Shown: positions 36,731-44,964 of the stretch, in pieces
How the letters are laid out: every line of letters starts with the position of its first letter
How positions within the stretch are numbered: position 1 is the first letter of the stretch
From: Chloroflexota bacterium
GTDB lineage: Bacteria; Chloroflexota; Anaerolineae; JAAYZQ01
Length of the DNA stretch: 64,000 bases
Reading direction: 5' to 3'
Assembly: GCA_018606645.1 (NCBI GenBank)
Contig: JAGVRI010000001.1
Span: 62,001-126,000 of the forward strand
The notes under the pieces: model-generated
Databases searched by the model: none
Seen by the model: the letters and a program-made list of their open reading frames with translations, nothing else
What the model was told of the DNA's origin: nothing
Program-made: the position numbers and the translations under genes

Positions 36731-37198
36731 ATGTACACGTTGGAACTCAAAGTGAACGGCCAGCCGTACAAGGTAGAGGTCAAAGCCACAGCCAATCTGC
36801 TGGAGGTCCTCCGCGATAAGCTTGGCATCACCAGCCCCAAGGTTGGCTGTGAAACCGGGGACTGCGGCACATGTTCGGTCATTCTCAACGGCAAACTGGT
36901 CAAATCGTGCCTGGTCAACGCCCTGACCGCCCAGGGGGCAGAGGTCCTTACCTTGGAAGGATTGGGCCGGCCTGGTGCGCTGCACCCCTTGCAGCAGGCG
37001 TTCCACGAGCACTATGCCGCCCAATGTGGCTTTTGCACACCGGGTATGATTATGGCCGCCAAAGCATTGCTGGACGAGAATCCCCAGCCCACCAAGGAGG
37101 ATGTCAAGCACTATCTGTCCGGCAACCTGTGCCGCTGTACCGGATATGTCAAGATTGTGGATGCCGTGATGGCAGCCGCAGAAGAGATGAGGAGGTGA
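36731..37198 (+). CDS. molybdenum hydroxylase, 2x[2Fe-2S] small subunit
   Basis: A 155-residue iron-sulfur subunit. The plant-type 2Fe-2S domain has CETGDCGTC with a fourth Cys in VKSCLV, and the C-terminal four-helix domain has CGFCTPGM and CRCTGY. These carry electrons from the molybdenum site to the FAD subunit. Length and spacing are normal. Ribosome site GGGAGGAAAG. The next gene starts 4 bases after the stop, so the subunits are made from one message. Confidence 0.96.
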   Translation: MYTLELKVNGQPYKVEVKATANLLEVLRDKLGITSPKVGCETGDCGTCSVILNGKLVKSCLVNALTAQGAEVLTLEGLGRPGALHPLQQAFHEHYAAQCGFCTPGMIMAAKALLDENPQPTKEDVKHYLSGNLCRCTGYVKIVDAVMAAAEEMRR

Positions 37199-37202
37199 AC
37201 CG

Positions 37203-38501
37203 ATGGCGCTGAACGTTGTCGGTCAGAGAGTGAAACGGTACGACGGATTGGCCCATGTCGCAGGCGAGACCAAGTTCGTGGATGATGTCATCGTCCCGGG
37301 CATGCTGTGGACCAAAGTCTTCCGCAGCCCTGTGTCCAAGGGCACGATCAAAAACATTGACACTTCAGCCGCCGAAAAGGTCGCCGGCGTTGCGGCGGTC
37401 ATCACCGGCAAGGATGTCCCCAATAACCGCTATGGTTGGGGAGGGGATCAGTATGTGCTCAACGATACCGCCGTCCGCTACAAAGGCGAACCGATCGCTG
37501 CGGTGGCGGCGGTAGATGAAGACACGGCAGCCGAGGCAGTCTCGCTGATCAAAGTGGACATTGAGGAAGAGACGCCGGTTTTTGATCCCCTGGAGGCCAT
37601 GAAGCCCGATGCGCCGCTGGTGCGGCCCGAAGGTAACGTCTTTATGTATGGCGATCGCCCCTTCCGGGCCATTGTCCTGGGCGACGTGGAGGCCGGCTTC
37701 AAGGAGGCGGATCTCATTGTCGAAGGGGACTATCTGCATCCCTGGCTGGAACATGCCCAACTGGAACCGCAGACCAGCCTGGCCGTGCCAGACGCCAGTG
37801 GCCGATTGACCGTGTATACGGTCAGCCAGGCCCTTTATCTCCATCTGCAGTCGCTGTGCAGTGTGCTCCAGATGCCGATGAACAAGGTCCACTATATTGG
37901 TGGGACGGTGGGAGGAGGCTTCGGTTCCAAGAACGACATGCACGCCGACCACATCGCTGCAGTCCTGGCCCTCAAGACCGGCCGTCCGGTCAAGTGGCGC
38001 TGGACCCGGGAAGAGGAGATGCTCTATTCTACGGCCAAAGGGTCGTGGCACATGCACTTCAAGGACGGCGTCAAGAAAGACGGCCGGATCATTGCCCGCC
38101 ACGTGCGCAGCATTCACGACAGTGGGGCCTATGTCTCGCTCAATGCCTACGTGGTGGATAAGCACAGCTTCCTGGTGGCCGGACCCTACTTCATCCCCAA
38201 TGTCTACGTCCAGGGCTATGCCGTCTTTACCAACAAACCGCCGGCCAGCTCGATGCGCGGCTTTGGCATCACCCCTGCCACCTTTGCCGGAGAAGTGCAG
38301 ATGGACCGCATCGCCGAGGCGGTGGGCATCGATCCTTGGGAGATCCGCTTCATCAACGCCTTCCGCGAGGGCGAACATACGGCCACCCGGCGCGTCCTCG
38401 ATAGCGTGGCGCTGATCGAAGTGATGCAGACCTTGGCCAAGACAGCCGGCGTCCAACTTCCCGACAGGCTGATGGCCATGTCGTCAACTCAGAGGAGGTA
38501 G
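37203..38501 (+). CDS. molybdenum hydroxylase, molybdopterin subunit, N-terminal half (NdhL-like)
   Basis: First half of the molybdenum-binding subunit, 432 residues; undivided homologues are about 760-800. It begins with the conserved RVKRYDGLAHVAGETKFVDD and has the molybdopterin-contacting GGGFGSKNDMHADH and the SMRGFGITP stretch that precedes the active site. It ends shortly after the DPWEIRFINAF and LDSVALIEVMQTLAK region, where intact relatives continue directly. The stop is followed 2 bases later by the second half with its own AGGAGG. Eubacterium barkeri NdhL is of similar size. No selenium-cofactor genes are seen nearby. Confidence 0.9.
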   Translation: MALNVVGQRVKRYDGLAHVAGETKFVDDVIVPGMLWTKVFRSPVSKGTIKNIDTSAAEKVAGVAAVITGKDVPNNRYGWGGDQYVLNDTAVRYKGEPIAAVAAVDEDTAAEAVSLIKVDIEEETPVFDPLEAMKPDAPLVRPEGNVFMYGDRPFRAIVLGDVEAGFKEADLIVEGDYLHPWLEHAQLEPQTSLAVPDASGRLTVYTVSQALYLHLQSLCSVLQMPMNKVHYIGGTVGGGFGSKNDMHADHIAAVLALKTGRPVKWRWTREEEMLYSTAKGSWHMHFKDGVKKDGRIIARHVRSIHDSGAYVSLNAYVVDKHSFLVAGPYFIPNVYVQGYAVFTNKPPASSMRGFGITPATFAGEVQMDRIAEAVGIDPWEIRFINAFREGEHTATRRVLDSVALIEVMQTLAKTAGVQLPDRLMAMSSTQRR

Positions 38502-38503
38502 AG

Positions 38504-39496
38504 ATGAAGAAACGAGGTGTTGGCATCGCTGCGGCTCTCTATCCCACCGGGATGAGCGGGGGTGGCGATTCAAGCCAGGCTATTGTGAAGGTCAAGACCG
38601 ATGGAACCGTAGACCTGATCATCGGCTCGTGTGACATCGGTCAGGGAGCCAAGACGGTGCTGGCTCAGATGGCGGCCGAGGAGCTGGGCATCGGCTATGA
38701 TCAGGTCACCGTGGTGAACCAGGATACCGATGCCACTCCCATGTGCTTTGGCACTTTCGCCAGTCGGGTGACCTTTGTCGCCGGCAATGCCGTGGTCCAG
38801 GCGGCGCGTGAGGCGCGGTCCATTCTCTTTGAGGTGGCAGCCGAGGACCTGGAAGCTTCGCCCGATGATCTGGTGGCTGCTGATGGCAAAATCTTTGTCC
38901 GGGGCGCTCCCGATCGGGCCAAGACCATCGCCGAGGTGGCGGGCAAGGCCAATTTTGCCATGCGCAAGTTGGTCGTGGGCCGAGGTCACTATATGAGGAA
39001 TCCCAGCAGCCCGGATCCGCAGACAGGGCAAACCGACCCCTTTGCCACCCTGGCCTGGGCGGCGGTCCTGGCCGAAGTGGAGGTGGATACGGATACTGGA
39101 GAGGTGGAAATCCTGAAGCTGGTGACCTGCTACGACGTGGGTCGAGCCATCAACCCCCTGTTAGCTGAGGGTCAGATCGAAGGGGGGACGGTGATGGGGA
39201 TCGGCGCGACCCTGATGGAGAACCTCTATCCCTTCTATCCCACGCAAGCCTGGCAACCGGAGAGCTATCACGACTATGTCATCCCCACTGCGGCCGACGT
39301 GCCAGAGATCGTATCCGCTATCTATGAATGCCCGTCGACCAACGGCCCATACGGAGCCAAGGGCATTGGGGAGATGACCGCCAATGTACCGGCACCAGCG
39401 ATCATCAATGCCATCCATGATGCTATCGGGGTGTGGATCACCGAGGTACCGGTGACTCCGGAAAAGATCCTGAAAGCGCTGGAAGCCAAGGGCTAG
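38504..39496 (+). CDS. molybdenum hydroxylase, molybdopterin subunit, C-terminal half (NdhM-like)
   Basis: Second half of the molybdenum subunit, 330 residues. It starts RGVGIAAALYPTGMSGGGDS, the strand that normally lies inside the full-length protein, then has SCDIGQGAKTVLAQMAAEEL (cofactor contact) and the catalytic base Glu290 in GAKGIGEMTAN. AGGAGG at 38493-38498 is 5 bases before ATG, so it is an independently translated gene. The sizes match the 37-kDa NdhM of nicotinate dehydrogenase. The active site is complete only when both halves associate. Confidence 0.9.
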   Translation: MKKRGVGIAAALYPTGMSGGGDSSQAIVKVKTDGTVDLIIGSCDIGQGAKTVLAQMAAEELGIGYDQVTVVNQDTDATPMCFGTFASRVTFVAGNAVVQAAREARSILFEVAAEDLEASPDDLVAADGKIFVRGAPDRAKTIAEVAGKANFAMRKLVVGRGHYMRNPSSPDPQTGQTDPFATLAWAAVLAEVEVDTDTGEVEILKLVTCYDVGRAINPLLAEGQIEGGTVMGIGATLMENLYPFYPTQAWQPESYHDYVIPTAADVPEIVSAIYECPSTNGPYGAKGIGEMTANVPAPAIINAIHDAIGVWITEVPVTPEKILKALEAKG

Positions 39497-39522
39497 AGCA
39501 GCGCTCTCTTGACGGAGAGGCA

Positions 39523-39581
39523 ACCGAGGGTGAGGGTGGGAATGAACACTCAAGGCTGCACTCACCCTCCCCTCGGTCTTT
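39523..39581 (+). terminator. terminator after the molybdenum hydroxylase genes
   Basis: The left arm ACCGAGGGTGAGGGTG (39523-39538) pairs with CACCCTCCCCTCGGT (39563-39577) with one bulged base, giving a stem of about 15 bp and a 24-base loop, followed by CTTTT. Acts as a rho-independent terminator of the hydroxylase operon. Confidence 0.7.
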
Positions 39582-39604
39582 TGGAACGAACTAAAGAGAT
39601 AAGG

Positions 39605-39631
39605 TTCGGATCAAATTCCGAAGAAAGGAGG
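39605..39631 (+). promoter_or_regulatory. inverted repeat and orphan ribosome-binding-like site before the channel gene
   Basis: TTCGGA (39605-39610) and TCCGAA (39617-39622) form a 6-bp inverted repeat, followed at once by AAAGGAGG (39624-39631), which has no ATG, GTG or TTG at a usable distance. It could be an operator or an anti-ribosome-site hairpin; evidence is weak. Confidence 0.3.
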
Positions 39632-39720
39632 ACGCCTATTCGGGATTTAAGTAACGACTAGGACAAATGGAGACCAATCGGTACTCACCATTTTATGAAC
39701 AAGGAGGATAGGAAGCACAG

Positions 39721-40233
39721 ATGGGAGCCATGGTATTGCTGATTGCGGCGTTCATCTTTATCGTAGACGCGTTGTTCCTGTGGGGCAAAGCTGACCCCAA
39801 AGGTACAGGGGTGGCCAATGTCGGCATCGGGGTGACAATGCTGGCCATGGGCCTGGGCATCGGGTTCACCTCCGGGGGAAATCCGTTCCTGATGATCGTC
39901 TGCTCACTGGCCATTGCCTTCGCCTTGTTCTACATCATCCTGGCGTGGTGCCTGCTCGCCGGCTACGATCTGAAGGCCTTGGGATGGTACTGCCTGGGCT
40001 GTGGTCTGTGGGTGCCGCTGTCTTCCCTCTTTTTCTTCACCGACGGGGGGGATCCCTTCTTCGGGGTGTTTGCCCTTGTCTGGTCGGCGATCTTTTTGGC
40101 GGCGTGGGTGAACCTGATCTGGGGCAACAAGCTGGCCGGGGCGATTGTGCGCTGGCTGTTGCTGATCGGTTCAGTAGTGACCCTGATGATCCCGGCCTTC
40201 CTGCTCACCACCGGCAAGTGGCCCCCCTTCTAG
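39721..40233 (+). CDS. AmiS/UreI-family amide or urea channel
   Basis: A 170-residue membrane protein with six hydrophobic segments. Similarity to UreI and AmiS is visible along the chain: an opening LLIAAFIFIVDALFLWGKAD, the KALGWYCLGCGLWVPL segment, the AIFLAAWVNLIWGNK helix, and the LLLIGSVVTLMIPAFLLTTGKW end. These proteins let urea or short amides through the membrane. AAGGAGGATAGGAAG precedes ATG. It lies between two terminators, so it is its own unit, but the acetamidase/formamidase 1 kb downstream suggests a shared role in amide use. Confidence 0.85.
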   Translation: MGAMVLLIAAFIFIVDALFLWGKADPKGTGVANVGIGVTMLAMGLGIGFTSGGNPFLMIVCSLAIAFALFYIILAWCLLAGYDLKALGWYCLGCGLWVPLSSLFFFTDGGDPFFGVFALVWSAIFLAAWVNLIWGNKLAGAIVRWLLLIGSVVTLMIPAFLLTTGKWPPF

Positions 40234-40288
40234 GTAGAACGATCGAACTTTCGGGGGATTCGTTCATCTGCTCTTGGGGTTAAAGAAT

Positions 40289-40328
40289 CGGGGTTTGTAG
40301 GAGATTTTCCTCCTACAAACCCCGTTTT
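40289..40328 (+). terminator. strong rho-independent terminator after the channel gene
   Basis: A perfect 15-bp stem, CGGGGTTTGTAGGAG (40289-40303) with CTCCTACAAACCCCG (40310-40324), a 6-base loop and TTTT. Ends the channel transcript just ahead of the next promoter. Confidence 0.93.
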
Positions 40329-40350
40329 CATAGTTGAGACAGATCCCCAT

Positions 40351-40379
40351 TTGACAGCCGTAACCTCCGGTGCTATAAT
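40351..40379 (+). promoter_or_regulatory. perfect consensus sigma70 promoter with extended -10
   Basis: TTGACA (40351-40356), exactly 17 bp, TATAAT (40374-40379), preceded by TG at the extended -10 position. It drives the nucleotidyltransferase-like gene and probably the acetamidase/formamidase. Confidence 0.92.
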
Positions 40380-40434
40380 TGGGCGCGCTTTGGGCGAAAG
40401 CGTTCTGAAACCAGAACAAAGGGGGGCCTATACA

Positions 40435-41196
40435 GTGGATGTGTTTCCCTTTGAGTTGCTGCACCAGGAACATCGGCGTATCTCCACCGAAGCGCAGAAA
40501 AGGGGAATCTCCATCCGGTTGTTGGGAGCCCTGGCCTTTCATCTGCGGTGTCCCCAATACACTCCATTGCGCACGCAGCTTGGCCGCGAGCTCAGCGATC
40601 TGGATTACGTCGCCCTCTCCCGGCAATGGAATGGTGTCATTGATCTGCTCACCGCGTTAGGCTACGAGTTCGATGAGCGACGGGCCATGCTGCATGGGCG
40701 CGATCGAGTTCTTTTTTTCCACCCGACCGGGCTGCGGGTGGATATTTTTTTCGATCAGTTAGACATGTGCCACCGCATCGATTTCCGGGAGCGGCTCACG
40801 ATCGATGAGGAAACGATCTCGCTGGCCGATCTGCTGCTGGAAAAGATGCAGATTGTGCGCATCACCGATAAAGATATAATTGACACGATCGCCCTCCTTC
40901 TGGAACACCCAGTGACCTCCACCGACCAGGGGATCAATGCCGACTATATTGCCCGACGGCTGGCCGGCGATTGGGGCTTCTATTACACCCTCACCACAAA
41001 TCTGCGGCGGATCGGTGAGGAGTTGATGGATCGATACCCGCAGCTCGATGACCAGGTCCGCCAGAGGGTGCGGGACCAGATCCGGCAGTTGCTGGACCGG
41101 ATCGAGGCCGAACCCAAGTCGCTCAAGTGGAAAGCGCGCGCCAAGGTCGGCCCGTCGGTCCAGTGGTACAAGGACGTAGGCGAATTGGTGCGCTAG
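40435..41196 (+). CDS. nucleotidyltransferase-fold protein of unknown target
   Basis: A 253-residue protein that appears to have the MNT/Pol-beta nucleotidyltransferase fold: IRLLGALAFHLRCP (glycine helix), SDLDYVAL (the DxD-type pair) and RVDIFFDQL (third acidic residue). The C-terminal half is helical and basic. GTG 40435 is preferred, with AAAGGGGGG 9 bases upstream; the open frame reaches back into the promoter, which cannot be translated. No toxin or antitoxin partner is evident. The downstream acetamidase/formamidase starts 24 bases after the stop. Substrate (tRNA, nucleotide or protein) unknown. Confidence 0.7.
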   Translation: MDVFPFELLHQEHRRISTEAQKRGISIRLLGALAFHLRCPQYTPLRTQLGRELSDLDYVALSRQWNGVIDLLTALGYEFDERRAMLHGRDRVLFFHPTGLRVDIFFDQLDMCHRIDFRERLTIDEETISLADLLLEKMQIVRITDKDIIDTIALLLEHPVTSTDQGINADYIARRLAGDWGFYYTLTTNLRRIGEELMDRYPQLDDQVRQRVRDQIRQLLDRIEAEPKSLKWKARAKVGPSVQWYKDVGELVR

Positions 41197-41220
41197 AGAA
41201 CAGCTCAAGGAGGATGCGTG

Positions 41221-42105
41221 ATGATGCGACTCAGCAAAGAGAACTCCACTTATACCTTCAGCGCCGAACATCCACCGGCTCTCCGCATACGACCGGGAGA
41301 GACGGTCGTCTTTGAGACCTGGGATGCTATCGATGATCAAATCCATTCGGACGAGGATTCGGCCAGTAAGATCGACCTTAGCCACGTGAACGCCGCCACC
41401 GGCCCGGTATATGTCGAGGGCGCAAAACCCGGAGATACGCTGGTGGCCGAAATTCTTGACATCCAGCCCTGGAATTGGGGAGCGGCGCTGATCATCCCCG
41501 GATTTGGCTTCCTGCAGGATACCATTCCCGGCCCCTACACCAAAGTCTTCCAGCTCGAACCAGACGGCACGATGCGCTTTGGGGACAAGATCCGGTTGCC
41601 CCTCAAGCCGATGATCGGCACCATTGGGGTCGCGCCGTTAGAAGCGATCACCACCCTCAGTTCTGGACCTCATGGGGGCAACCTGGATACGACGGATATC
41701 AAGGTCGGTTGCAAGGTATACCTGCCAGTGTTTGTCGAGGGCGCCCTCTTTGGGGTGGGCGATGTCCACGCCACGATGGGGGACGGAGAGGTATGCGGGA
41801 CCGGTATCGAGTGCGGCGCCGAGGTCACCATCCGGCTTGACCTGCGGCAGGACCTTTCCATCCAGCGTCCGCGCCTGGAAAGCCCGACCGAGATCATGAC
41901 CATCGCTTCCTCTGAGGAAGGGTTGGAGGCGGCCATCCGCATCGCGCTGCAGGATATGATTGAGTGGCTCCAGCAGGACAAAGGGTTGAGCCCGGAGGAA
42001 GCCTATGTCCTGGTCAGCATTGCCGGCGATGTCCGTATTGGTCAGATTGTCGATCCGGCGGTGACCGTTCGGGTCGCAGTACCCAAGGCCGTGTTCGTGG
42101 CATGA
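41221..42105 (+). CDS. fmdA: acetamidase/formamidase
   Basis: Amide hydrolase of 294 residues releasing ammonia from formamide, acetamide or related amides. Family features: VNAATGPVYVEGAKPGDTL, the GTIGVAPL stretch, GPHGGNLDTTDI and a zinc or active-site region GDVHATMGDGEVCGTGIE. AAGGAGG lies 7 bases before ATG 41221; a GTG 3 bases earlier is less likely. It shares the consensus promoter with the nucleotidyltransferase-like gene and lies between an amide/urea-type channel and an amino-acid-type permease, which supports use of an amide or an amide intermediate as nitrogen source. Confidence 0.94.
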   Translation: MMRLSKENSTYTFSAEHPPALRIRPGETVVFETWDAIDDQIHSDEDSASKIDLSHVNAATGPVYVEGAKPGDTLVAEILDIQPWNWGAALIIPGFGFLQDTIPGPYTKVFQLEPDGTMRFGDKIRLPLKPMIGTIGVAPLEAITTLSSGPHGGNLDTTDIKVGCKVYLPVFVEGALFGVGDVHATMGDGEVCGTGIECGAEVTIRLDLRQDLSIQRPRLESPTEIMTIASSEEGLEAAIRIALQDMIEWLQQDKGLSPEEAYVLVSIAGDVRIGQIVDPAVTVRVAVPKAVFVA

Positions 42106-42220
42106 AACACCACAATTGCGAAAGGGGGTGAGAGGCAGAGATCTGATCACGCGGTGGATAAGAGTGCATCGTTCCTTCAGATGCGCATAGTTCCTTATTT
42201 GGAGAAAGGGGGAATTCGCT

Positions 42221-43843
42221 GTGACCGTCGCAACCAAGGGCGTTTTCAGACGAACGGCTTCTGGACTGACGCGAGAGATCTCGGCGGTCCATCACTGGAT
42301 CTACAATGTGTTCACTCTGTTAGTGCTGACCGGCGCCGCCTTTTTCTACGTCTGGGCTCCGGGTCAGTTCCCGGCCACGAATCCGGTCGTAGGATTGATT
42401 GTGGCGGCGATCATCATTGTGCCGATCTATGTGGCCTACTCGATGCTCGGCTCGTCCATGCCCCGCAGCGGCGGAGATTACATCTTCCAGAGCCGCATTC
42501 TCCACCCATCCATCGCCTTCATGGCCCTCTTTGCCCAGTGCATCTGGCTATGGTATTGGCTCGAATTGAGCGGATTCTGGATCGCGGCCATGGGGCTGTC
42601 GCCGCTGTTCTCGGCATTGGGCGCATTCACCGGCAGCCAGGCCCTGATGAACCTCGGGACCTGGTTTTCGGGAGGAACGGGGATCCTGATTACCACCCTG
42701 GTAACCAACATCATCATCGCCGTCGCCTTCCTGCCCGGCCTCCGCACCTACCTCAAGATCCAGTGGTACCTGTTCGCCGGTGTGGTGATCAGCATTATCG
42801 TCATGACGGTGGTCCTGCTGACGACCTCGCATGAGACGTTTGTGGCCAACTTTAATCAGTTCATGGCCGCATTCGACCCCTCTCAGACTAATTATTACCA
42901 GTATGTCATTGATACCGCCTATGCCAACGGCTTTGATCCCACGGCCGGCGGTGGGTTGTATGGTCTGATCGGGGTGATCGCCATTGCCTGGTTCAATCTG
43001 ATCTGGGCGGTGTGGTCCATGCCCAACCTGGGGGAGATTAAGCACGCCAGCAATTTCGGCGTGATGAATCGGGTGATGCAAGCCTCGCTGGCGTTCGGGA
43101 CGCTGGTGATGGCGGTGACGATGGGGTTGTTAATCCGGGTCTGTGGCAAAGAATTCACCCTGGCCCTGGGTTTTAACTGGTTCAATGGCACCATCGAATT
43201 CCCGGTACAGCCCTACACCAGCATCCTGATCCCGATTATGGGCGGCGGGGCCATTGTCGTGGTGCTCACCCTTCTCGGCTTTCTCACTCAGGCGATTCAG
43301 CAGAGCTTTAACTGCTTTGTGGGAGGCACCCGCCTGCTGGTGGCGATGAGCCTGGACCGGGTCTTGCCGGAGTCGTGGGGCCGGATCAGCCGCCGTTTCC
43401 GGGGCTCGCCGGTCAACGCCATCTTGTTTCTGTTGATCGGGGCGGAAGTGTTGGCCATCCTGCTCTGGTTCGTGCCGAACCTGGAGAACTATGCCCTGTC
43501 CACATCGTTGGCGGCGACCATCTATCAGTCCCTCACCTGCCTGGCGGCCGCCATCTTCCCCTGGCGGGCCAGGGAACTCTACCAGGCCTCACCGATCTCC
43601 AAATACAAGGTGGGCAATATCCCCCTGGTCACCCTGTGCGGGGCATGGGGATTCCTGGTAGGTGTGGTGTTGATCGCGTTCTATCTCTTGGAGCCCAATC
43701 TGGGTCTGGCTTCCACCGCCGGCCTGTGGGGCATGATCGCCGTGTTTGTGTTCTGCTTCATCTGGTTCTGGGTGGCGCGGGCTCTGAATAAAAGCAAGGG
43801 CATTGACATCGACCTGAACTTCCAGCAGATCCCGCCGGAGTAA
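42221..43843 (+). CDS. APC-superfamily amino acid/amine permease
   Basis: Polytopic transporter of 540 residues with about 12 membrane helices. The first helices include SMLGSSMPRSGGDYIFQSRI, the typical PRSGGDYVF motif of amino acid permeases, and further on WSMPNLGEIKHASNFGVMNR. GTG 42221 has AAAGGGGG 8 bases upstream. The 115-base leader contains a second purine-rich site (42120-42131) without a convincing gene. It probably imports the substrate of the cluster or an amino acid; which one is not visible. Confidence 0.92.
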   Translation: MTVATKGVFRRTASGLTREISAVHHWIYNVFTLLVLTGAAFFYVWAPGQFPATNPVVGLIVAAIIIVPIYVAYSMLGSSMPRSGGDYIFQSRILHPSIAFMALFAQCIWLWYWLELSGFWIAAMGLSPLFSALGAFTGSQALMNLGTWFSGGTGILITTLVTNIIIAVAFLPGLRTYLKIQWYLFAGVVISIIVMTVVLLTTSHETFVANFNQFMAAFDPSQTNYYQYVIDTAYANGFDPTAGGGLYGLIGVIAIAWFNLIWAVWSMPNLGEIKHASNFGVMNRVMQASLAFGTLVMAVTMGLLIRVCGKEFTLALGFNWFNGTIEFPVQPYTSILIPIMGGGAIVVVLTLLGFLTQAIQQSFNCFVGGTRLLVAMSLDRVLPESWGRISRRFRGSPVNAILFLLIGAEVLAILLWFVPNLENYALSTSLAATIYQSLTCLAAAIFPWRARELYQASPISKYKVGNIPLVTLCGAWGFLVGVVLIAFYLLEPNLGLASTAGLWGMIAVFVFCFIWFWVARALNKSKGIDIDLNFQQIPPE

Positions 43844-43939
43844 GAAGCGGACCGATCGCCTGAAAACGCCGGGATGGTTCATCGGGCTGTCTTTTTGGGC
43901 GGATCCATGGGCCATCCCGGTTCTCGTAAAGGACTCGAT

Positions 43940-44926
43940 ATGTTTTTGTTCAAACGAGACAAAAAAGAGAAAAAGCGGGGCTTTACCCGCCTCTTTTTCG
44001 CCACCGACATTCACGGTTCAGAGACCTGCTTTGTGAAGTTTGTGAATGCCGCCTCTTTTTACCAGGCCGATATCCTGGTGCTGGGCGGTGACATCACTGG
44101 CAAACAGATCGTGGCCATCGAACGCCGCGATGATGGCTACCATTCCCATCTGTTTGGTCAGGACCGGCTGGCAAGAACTCCTGAAGAACTGGCCCAGTTG
44201 GAAAAACAGATCCGGATGAACGGCTTTTACCCGTACATCGCTACCGCCGAGGAACTGGACGAGTTAGCGAGCGATGAAGCCCGGGTCGCTGCGCTGTTCA
44301 GCCGCTTGATGTGTGAAACGGTGGAACGGTGGCTGCGCGTCGCCGAGGAGCGACTGCGGGGCCTGCCGGTCAAGTGTTTCATCTCGCCGGGTAACGATGA
44401 CTTGTTTGAGCTGGACCCGATCCTCCAGCGCTCGGACGTGGTGATCTATCCAGAGGGCCAGGTTGTCGATCTGGATGGTGAACACACGATGATCAGTTGC
44501 GGCTATGCCAACATGACGCCGTGGCGCTGCCCCCGAGACATTGAGGATGAAGAGTTGCGGTCCAGGTTGGAGGCCATGATCGCCCAGGTGCCCGATCCAT
44601 CCCGCTGTGTCTTTAACCTGCACGCTCCGCCATACGACAGTACCCTGGACATCGCCCCTCAGGTTGACGCCGACCTCAGACCGGTGGTGGTGGCCGGTCA
44701 ACCCCAGATGATCCCGGTGGGCAGCCGGGCGGTGCGGGAGGTGATCGAAAAGTACCAGCCGGTGGTCGGCCTGCACGGCCACATCCATGAGAGCCGGGGG
44801 GCGACCCGGCTGGGCCGAACGGTGTGCCTGAACCCTGGGAGTGAATATTCAGAAGGTATCCTGCGCGGGGTGCTGGTCAATCTCGCTGGGGGTCAGCTCA
44901 AGAGTTATCAGTTTGTGGCAGGATAG
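43940..44926 (+). CDS. calcineurin-like metallophosphoesterase
   Basis: A 328-residue cytoplasmic phosphoesterase with the full set of dinuclear metal motifs: FATDIHGS (DxH), LVLGGDITG (GDxxx), ISPGNDDLF (GN[HD] variant), FNLHAPPYDS and GLHGHIHES (GHxH). ATG 43940 is preferred because AAAGGA precedes it; the open frame begins earlier at an ATG with no ribosome site. The substrate could be a phosphodiester or phosphoester; no neighbour points to one. It is spaced 97 bases after the permease and 38 bases before the CoA-transferase, in the same direction. Confidence 0.88.
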   Translation: MFLFKRDKKEKKRGFTRLFFATDIHGSETCFVKFVNAASFYQADILVLGGDITGKQIVAIERRDDGYHSHLFGQDRLARTPEELAQLEKQIRMNGFYPYIATAEELDELASDEARVAALFSRLMCETVERWLRVAEERLRGLPVKCFISPGNDDLFELDPILQRSDVVIYPEGQVVDLDGEHTMISCGYANMTPWRCPRDIEDEELRSRLEAMIAQVPDPSRCVFNLHAPPYDSTLDIAPQVDADLRPVVVAGQPQMIPVGSRAVREVIEKYQPVVGLHGHIHESRGATRLGRTVCLNPGSEYSEGILRGVLVNLAGGQLKSYQFVAG

Positions 44927-44964
44927 ACCTTGCTGACGATCGCCGAAGCGTTGCAGATGGAGCG

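Noticed and set aside
38480-38510. Frameshift or point stop splitting the molybdenum subunit
   Set aside because: The downstream half has its own well-placed AGGAGG and ATG, and known split enzymes of the same sizes exist; a genuine split is simpler.
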